Positions 58,060 to 64,000 of a DNA stretch of 64,000 nucleotides are shown in pieces. The notes under the pieces are model-generated. The model had not been told where the DNA came from, ran no database searches, and saw only the letters and a program-made list of their open reading frames with translations. Position numbers and translations under genes: made by a program. This stretch comes from Alnus glutinosa (Eukaryota > Streptophyta > Magnoliopsida > Fagales > Betulaceae), in the NCBI RefSeq assembly GCF_958979055.1, contig NC_084899.1, positions 6,421,001 through 6,485,000 on the forward strand, given 5' to 3'. How positions within the stretch are numbered: the first letter of the stretch is position 1; the number at the start of each line of letters is the position of its first letter.

Positions 58060-59105
58060 TTAGTTGGAAAATACTATTTTAAAAAAAAAAAAAAAAATTA
58101 TAAGGATAAATGCAAAATCAGTCTTTCTTTGTGGTTAGACAAAATTACAAATCGCTCATGGCGGTATAAAAAATAATTTACAAGTCTTCGGAGTAGGCCA
58201 AAATAACAATTTAGTCTTTGCAATCAATTCCATCAAAACACTTGACTGATTCCATTAATGTATCACGTGTCATCGCCAATATAATGATGACACGTGTTAC
58301 TCTTTCTTAAAATATATATATATATAAATATATAGAAATTAAAAACTTAACAAATTAATTTTTGGTATAAATGCAAAATCAATTCATATGGTTGACTTAA
58401 ATTACAAATCACTTCTTGAGGTATAAAAAATAATTCAGATGTCCTCGGGATAGGCCAACATAACAATTTAGTCTCTGCAGTCAAATTTCGTCAAAACAAT
58501 TGACGGATTCCGTTAGTGTATCATATCATCACTAATAGAATGATGACATGTGATATATATATATTAATTAGTAGGAAAATACTATTTTTTTTTTTTTTAA
58601 AAAAAAAAAAAAGAGAGAAAATTATAAGGATAAATACAAAATCAGTCTTTCTTTGTGGTTGGACAAAATTACAAATCGCTCATGGTGGTATAAAAAATAA
58701 TTCGCAAGTCTTCGGGGTAAGCCAAAATAACAATTTAGTCTTTGCAATCAATTCCATCAAAACACTTGATTGATTCCATTAATGTATCACGTGTCATCGC
58801 CAATATAATGATGACACGTGTTACTCTTTCTTAAAAAATATATATAAATAAATTAAATATATAGATATATAGAAATTAAAAACTTAACAAATTAATTTTT
58901 GGTATAAATGTAAAATCAATTCATATAGTTGACTTAAATTACAAATCACTTCTTGAGGTATAAAAAATAATTCAGATGTCCTCGGGATAGGCCAACATAA
59001 CAATTTAGTCTCTGCAGTCAAATTTCGTCAAAACAATTGACGGATTCCGTTAGTGTATCATGCCATTACTAATAGAATGATGACATGTGACACCCTTATA
59101 TATAT
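58060..59105 (+). repeat. Tandem duplication with 523-bp period, each copy holding two older repeat units
   Basis: TAAGGATAAATGCAAAATCA at 58101 recurs at 58624 with one change, and the similarity continues to about 58565 / 59090. Each 523-bp copy contains two diverged sub-units, marked by GCAAAATCARTY, AAATTACAAATC, GGTATAAAAAATAATT, TAACAATTTAGTC and GATGACACGTGT. The same sub-unit occurs at 4380-4560 and resembles the arms of the 45862-46340 element. So an old pair was recently duplicated as a block. Confidence 0.85.
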
Positions 59106-59394
59106 TAAAAATATAAATATATAAAACCAAAAATTAAAAACTTACAAATTATTATTTCATTTTTTACAAAAAAGAAAGAATAAAAAAATGAAAAAAGCAA
59201 GGGAGTGGCCTTATAAAAAAAAAATGATTGTTAGTTGAGGAAGTTAAATAATACTTAACCCTGAAAATTTCTTACAAATTGGGTTGTAGCCTGTAGGCGC
59301 GCCCCTTAGCACATGAGAAGCACATTTTTTTTTTTTTTAATAACATCACATTTTTGGAGACTCAGTTTGAGAAATTTTGACAATTCGTGTAACA

Positions 59395-59530
59395 CTCCGG
59401 TCTCATATTAAAAAGATGAGTAGCACGGACAGAGTGGTAGTATATAAATATGGCTATGAATACTAAGTCCCGTATTGTTTAATTATTAGGTAAAATTGGG
59501 TTTCATAAGAAATTGTAGGAAATGTCTAAA
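59395..59530 (-). repeat. Fragment of the TGTAACGACTC repeat family
   Basis: Begins GTGTAACACTCCGGTCTCATATT on plus, matching the complement of the right end of 36307-36521 (GATCGAGATGTTACAC), with GATGAGTAGC and TATAAA blocks in the same order. Confidence 0.5.
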
Positions 59531-59646
59531 TTGACTAATCATTTTAATATAATAATGTAGATATAACTAGCGTTTTTTTTTTTTCCGCGTTAAAACCCAT
59601 ATCGTAGAAAATTTATATCATTGATCAACCATACATACTCTATCAA

Positions 59647-59684
<38 letters not shown>

Positions 59685-60765
59685 TTTCCTGATTAGAGGG
59701 TGATGGTTAAATCAAGTTAGGGGTGGGAGTCATCATGCTGTCCCCGGATGTAGGGCATCATAGGATAATATTTGTAGCTCATAATTCTCATTCCACAACT
59801 ATCAACTCGTAATTATTCAATCCAGAAAAAGAGGGTAAACAAAAGAAAGGGAAAACGAAACTCCATGAGTATTAATAGGATTTCAAAATTTGAACTTAGA
59901 AGCCTGCCTACTATACACATGAAAGATGAAAAATGCATGTTTTTTAATGTGTTTTTGAGACGTTTTTAAATTTATTTGTTTTTTTTGAAAAAAATGTTTT
60001 GCTGTGATATAAAGATAAAATATTTTGAGTATTTTTGTGTTTTGAATTATTTGGTAATAGTTTTGTTTTAACAACATAAGTCAAGTTAGGCAAAGAGAAA
60101 AAAAAAGCTCAAAGTATTTCGTCAGAAGTCTAGCTATGGGCCACTCCAATGCCTAAATTAGAATCGACTATGAAAAAAGAACGTAGCTTGAAGAAAAAAT
60201 AGTGTTTGACTAGAAAATTAACAAACCTCCAAATGACTTAGTGTCCTTCTATTTTAACGAGTGGTTTCTCACGCATTATTTGTTGAGAAAGAGGCTTATA
60301 GGCTAATAGAATTTGATTTCGTAGCCCCCACTTCGCTGGACACATTTTCGTCATTTTTCGATAATAAAGAAATGTTAACAATTTAGATGGCGAGGGTCAA
60401 GATATAATTGGTGCAATTCCTCTTTAGGCCTTGTGCACTCGTTTTCCTGAATCGAACTAGGTTTGATCGGCCTAAGCTAGATTGGTCGGGAGTGGATAAT
60501 GGTTGGTCGGCCTATAGGTTTCATCGTTAATAGGCCGACCGAAGTTTGTACCAAAAATGGGCCAGTCTAATAGCTAGGAAAGCCCACCTCTAAGAGGTTT
60601 ATTATCTAGTACACCAAATAAGTACATTTACAGTCAGGTCCAAGAAATTTACCTAATAAAAAGAACCTGATTAATGGTTAAAATCCCATCATCCACATTC
60701 TAGGTATAATGCCCCTTCCACCTAAAAAAGAATGGAAAAATGCAATGAAGTACAGAATATATTAG
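59531..60765. other. Intergenic, no gene seen
   Basis: An (AT)n tract at 59649-59682. The stretch 60430-60600 is richer in GC and repeats GGTCGG / CCGACC motifs, likely an old repeat fragment. No coding support. Confidence 0.5.
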
Positions 60766-60947
60766 ATGGTTAAGGTAAAACATAGATTAGATGGCTTGGG
60801 TTATTATCATAATCTAATCACAGCAGTCTTATTTCCTTTCCTTTTATCCCTTTTATCCTCTCTTTTTTTTTTTTTTTTCTTTTTTTTTTTATCTTTTTCT
60901 CTTTTTTTTTCGAGCCAGGGTAGAAAGGAGATCGAGAATAAATTTGA

Positions 60948-61093
60948 TGCAATGGTGGAGCTACATGAGGCTTTGGGGGGCCTCCCCCCGCAAGCCCCAA
61001 AGTTTTTCAAAAAAAAAATGTTCACCTTCAATTTTATTTTTTATTTTTTATTTTTTAATTTAACCATTCAAATGTAAAAGTTGGCTCCCCCGT
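60948..61093 (+). repeat. Dispersed repeat, GGAGCTACATGAGGCTTTGGGG copy
   Basis: Third copy of the family at 15203-15388 and 20094-20275. It sits between the empty and the filled target copies. Confidence 0.65.
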
Positions 61094-61117
61094 GATTAGA
61101 TGGCATGGGCTATCATA

Positions 61118-61329
61118 GGATCCGTTTGGGTTTGCGATTGCAAAAAGTGATTTTTAAAAACGCAATTAAGCGTTTAGCAAAATCATAGTTTGGCCTTTAA
61201 AACCGTATGTTAGCCTTTTAAAATACTGCGTTTTCAAATCGCAGTTTTTTAAAAACACAATTTTCAAACGGTTCATTTTCTGCGATATGGTTTAATTTTC
61301 TCTACGAAATCGCAATTCTAAACGCACCC
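61118..61329. mobile_element. Tourist/PIF-Harbinger-like MITE, 212 bp
   Basis: Starts GGATCCGTTTGGGTTTGCG and ends with the complement of GGGTGCGTTTAGAATTGCG. Flanked by ATA on both sides (61115-61117, 61330-61332). The nearby empty copy has a single ATA, confirming a 3-bp duplication. Shorter relative of 43728-44025. Confidence 0.88.
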
Positions 61330-61849
61330 ATAATCTAATCACAGTAGGCTTATTTCCCTTTGTATATATATATATATATCAAAAAAAAAAAAAAACTGAG
61401 TGAGAGTAGAGAAGAGATCATCTTAATTATAACAAAAGGGGCCCATTCCGATCATAGGCAAAAGATGAGAGGGCCCAACTGCGACAGTTACGAAAATACC
61501 CTTTGTGGAGTAGGAACTGTGAGATGAGATGTGGTGGGTCAACACGTACAAGAAAATCTTTTATGATTAAGAGCGTCTGGTGGGGGCACCTAAAGTTTTT
61601 TTTTTTTTTTTAAAAAAAAAAAATTAATTTTTTATTTGTTTGAATATTTGTCTATTTTTCTTTAAAATAAATAAATAAATAAATAACAAGAGAAAGAGAA
61701 AGAAAAAGAAAAAGAAAAAGCATCGCTTTGCCATTTTTAAGAGTTTTGACCCTCGTTTTCTTCTCTCTCTACCAAGTCTCAAAACAAGAGCTATCTTCCA
61801 ATTTGAAGTGCGAATTTTCTTCTTTATTCTTCTCCAGAAAAACAACCAC
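61330..61849. other. Intergenic, upstream of the right-edge gene
   Basis: A/T homopolymers (61379-61395, 61597-61623) and an A/G-rich tract (61690-61720). No coding signal. Confidence 0.5.
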
Positions 61850-62585
61850 CAAAATGTCATCATTCAAAGCCTCCTCTTTCTCTCTTCCTTTAATGGTTTA
61901 GGTTCGCCTTTTTCTCTCTCTCTCTCTTCTTGAACACACTCTTGTGCTTGGTAGGTTGTGCCGTTGAAGAGATGGGCCCGAAACTCCACTGAAGATTTTA
62001 ATGGTGGGAGGGGTCTCTTTCCATCTCTCAGTGCTCTCCTTGCCCCCATTTTCCCGCTGTCCCGCATTTGGGTTTCTTGGGGTTTTCTCTAAAAAGAGAA
62101 CAACTTGGGCTTTCTGATTTCTCTGTCTGAAGGCCATTGGAGCTGACTTTCTGAGGTTTTGGCACACGGGTTTTCTTATTTTGGTCATTGGTTTTGGAGA
62201 TAATGTGGTAATGATTTTGGGGTTGTGTTTTGGTCAACTTCGGTTGACTTTGGTTTATGGGTTTTGCCTCTTCAATGTGTTTAGCTCTTGATCCTGAGGT
62301 TGGTTTTCAGCTGCCTGTGACGTTTCTTGAGTTCTGGAGGTGGGCTTTGCAAGATTAAGAGGAAACTTGGCTGAATAATCAAAAAAGTGATTTTAGAGTT
62401 TTTGTTCTGAAGGTGAATTTTGGACCTCGAGTGACAGTGATTGGTAGGTTTTGTGATGAGTTATGCATTTGTTACATCTATGTGTTTCGTGTGGGAGATG
62501 ATGGTTGAGAGATAAGTACTTGATTTGGGAGGTGTGGTTCTGATAAATCTGGTATTGGCGAGTCCTGATTCCTGAAGGAAGAGAA
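61850..62585 (+). promoter_or_regulatory. Long 5' leader of the right-edge F-box/kelch-like gene
   Basis: T/C-rich with a (CT)n patch (61914-61927), less AT-biased than the flank and without a conserved frame up to the ATG at 62586. It contains several short upstream ATGs. Reads as a plant 5' UTR, possibly with a leader intron. Extent is estimated. Confidence 0.45.
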
Positions 62586-62612
62586 ATGAACAGAGTGATT
62601 CAACCTCCTTTG
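62586..62612 (+). CDS. First coding exon, probable F-box/kelch-repeat protein (At1g55270/SAGL1-like), partial
   Basis: Nine codons, MNRVIQPPL, then a donor TTG/GTAATT in phase 0. From memory, the F-box/kelch protein At1g55270 (SMALL AND GLOSSY LEAVES 1) begins MDRMIQPPLVDTTACLCRVDAG, so the exon matches the family start exactly where an intron could lie before VDTTAC. If so, the rest (F-box, then kelch repeats) is beyond the right edge, after an intron longer than 1.3 kb. The product would be the substrate-recognition subunit of an SCF ubiquitin ligase; in Arabidopsis it limits cuticular wax and phenylpropanoid enzymes. The call rests on nine residues plus the leader context, so it is tentative. 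Confidence 0.5.
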
Positions 62613-64000
62613 GTAATTTGCTTATTTACCTTTACCGCTGAAATTTCTGCTTTATTTTACATCAAATGTCATTCTTTTGTTTTTTTGGCGATGGAATCCA
62701 ATGCTAAGTTGGGTATCCTGTGTATCGTTCTTCTCTTTGAAACTGCTCTGTTCTCATGCCTGTGTATAAGTTTGTGTTTCTTGATTGTTCCTGTTGTTGA
62801 GTTTTATTCGAATTGAATTATGATTTGGTTGGTGAGGTGCTTAAAAAATCTATAATGAGTAATGAGACTACTCCGATCTTCAAATGTTTTTCAGAAATTG
62901 GAAAATGCACTCTTTTATGAACGGAGTTACTTGTTGTACAATAATTATTCTAGTATTTATTCTCTCGACCGCGGATCTTTAGCTAAAATCTCGCTAAAAG
63001 AGTTTGATAAAGATAATTAGATAAGGTATTTCAGCTGCACTTCTTGAATCTAGGAAATAATGTTGTTTGTTACTTTAGATGATGATATTAGGGAATGCTT
63101 GTGATTTCATTCAAGTCAAATTGCTTTCTTTGGCAAAGAAAATGATATATAAATGGTACAATGGATTGATTCTAAATGCATCCTGAGAGTCCTAACTACT
63201 CCTTCGTCAGCCATAACCCCTTGTGGCTTTGCCTGGGGCATAAAAAGTAAAAAAATGCTTTCTTGTCCAGGATTATTTAAGTGGGCAGGTCTTGAAGTTG
63301 AAAACTCAAGCAAAAAAGTAAAGCCACACGATTGATGGAGTCCTTTCACTCCAGTTATGACATTAAAGACAAGATTCCTAGTGTAGGAATCAGTGCACGT
63401 CATTAACATCTTTGCTAAGTTCAAAAGTTATGCATTATTCCAATTTCTTCTCATGCTGCTCCGTTTTGTGGTTAGGGAATAACTTTCTATTTCAATGGAT
63501 GAGGTAACTACTAATCTAGTCCTTTAACTTTGAGGCTTGAGTTTCTTAAGTTGTGTCATGATATTCCTGACAGTGACAGTCGTCACCTTGTTACAAGCCG
63601 TGTTACATAATTTTTTAGTTGTGGATTAAAAGAAGAAAAAAAATCATTCAATAGGCTTTAAAAGTCTTTTACTAGCCTCTAGGCTGCGATTTATCGTATT
63701 GGAATCTTTATCTCATTCATCAAGTGGTCTTATATGCAAAAATTCGCATATAGAATAAGGAAAAAGAAAAAAGCTACTTCCATTAAAATTTAAACATTTC
63801 TATGCAAAAACAAAAATATTCATTAGAGGTGAAACTACAAATTTTAGCAATGCTACGCAATATATATTTTATTCTAATTTTTATCTTTTGTACTACTGCA
63901 ATCCAACGAGGAGATTAGGAGCCTGCTGACATTAGTTGATCATCTTGTTCTTTATCAGAAGACAAAGTCGCACACTGATACATCAAGTTTTTGCAGTTTT
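62613..64000 (+). other. Presumed first intron of the right-edge gene
   Basis: Follows the GTAATT donor. No VDTTAC-like exon or other coding exon was found before the window ends. A short minus frame at 63116-63424 has no recognisable content. Confidence 0.4.

Larger units (their letters stand above)
60785..61365 (+). repeat. Local duplication: empty and filled versions of one MITE target
   Basis: GATTAGATGGCTTGGGTTAT / CATAATCTAATCACAG at 60785-60820 recurs as GATTAGATGGCATGGGCTAT / ATAATCTAATCACAG at 61094-61346, where it is interrupted by the 212-bp MITE. The first copy is a natural pre-insertion site for the second. Confidence 0.8.

Noticed and set aside
58060-59105. CRISPR-like or satellite array
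   Set aside because: Only two long copies with internal dimers, no regular short repeat-spacer pattern, and a eukaryotic context.
61898-62237. Minus-strand open frames opposite the right-edge leader
   Set aside because: They are antisense to a T/C-rich leader, Lys/Arg-rich by composition, with no recognisable domain.

Overview
This window is plant nuclear DNA: AT-rich, with GT-AG introns, short gene islands and long stretches of small non-autonomous transposons. The gene set (MED17, chloroplast Cpn60-beta homology, a stomatal-lineage MAPK substrate, glyoxalase-I-like genes) points to a eudicot. The repeat load and long introns suggest a woody species. I cannot fix the species from sequence alone.

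Layout. 1-3388: 3' half of a Ty1/Copia retrotransposon with its 3' LTR. 5.4-9.0 kb (+): a three-exon CCCH zinc-finger gene. 10.3-10.7 kb (+): a single-exon MAPK-substrate (MASS-type) gene. 14.4-16.4 kb (-): an LC8-type dynein light chain gene whose 1.5-kb intron holds several small repeats. 20.9-27.0 kb: a 6.1-kb Mutator-like element with a perfect 9-bp target duplication, long terminal inverted repeats and a captured exon piece of chloroplast chaperonin-60 beta (a Pack-MULE). 31.3-32.3 and 37.9-39.2 kb (-): two tandem glyoxalase-I-like (VOC) genes. 46.8-51.2 kb (+): an eight-exon, complete-looking MED17 (Mediator head module). 53.3-55.7 kb (+): a four-exon TMEM128-like membrane protein gene. 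62.6 kb (+): a long 5' leader and a nine-residue first coding exon, probably of an At1g55270/SAGL1-like F-box/kelch gene that continues beyond the window.

Between the genes lies a mosaic of miniature elements. These include a Mutator-type family with GRGAAATG termini and 9-bp duplications (three short members plus the 6.1-kb Pack-MULE), PIF/Harbinger-like MITEs with 3-bp duplications, a SINE with a 16-bp duplication, large fold-back elements, and a 523-bp tandem duplication. One Harbinger-like insertion has a duplicate of its own empty target site about 300 bp away.

The genes are ordinary single plant genes and not an operon. The order of the MASS-type gene and the GLYI-type genes recalls the Arabidopsis pairs At1g15380/At1g15400 and At1g80160/At1g80180, so the left two-thirds is probably an old conserved block inflated by transposons. 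No CRISPR array, rRNA gene or convincing tRNA gene was seen.
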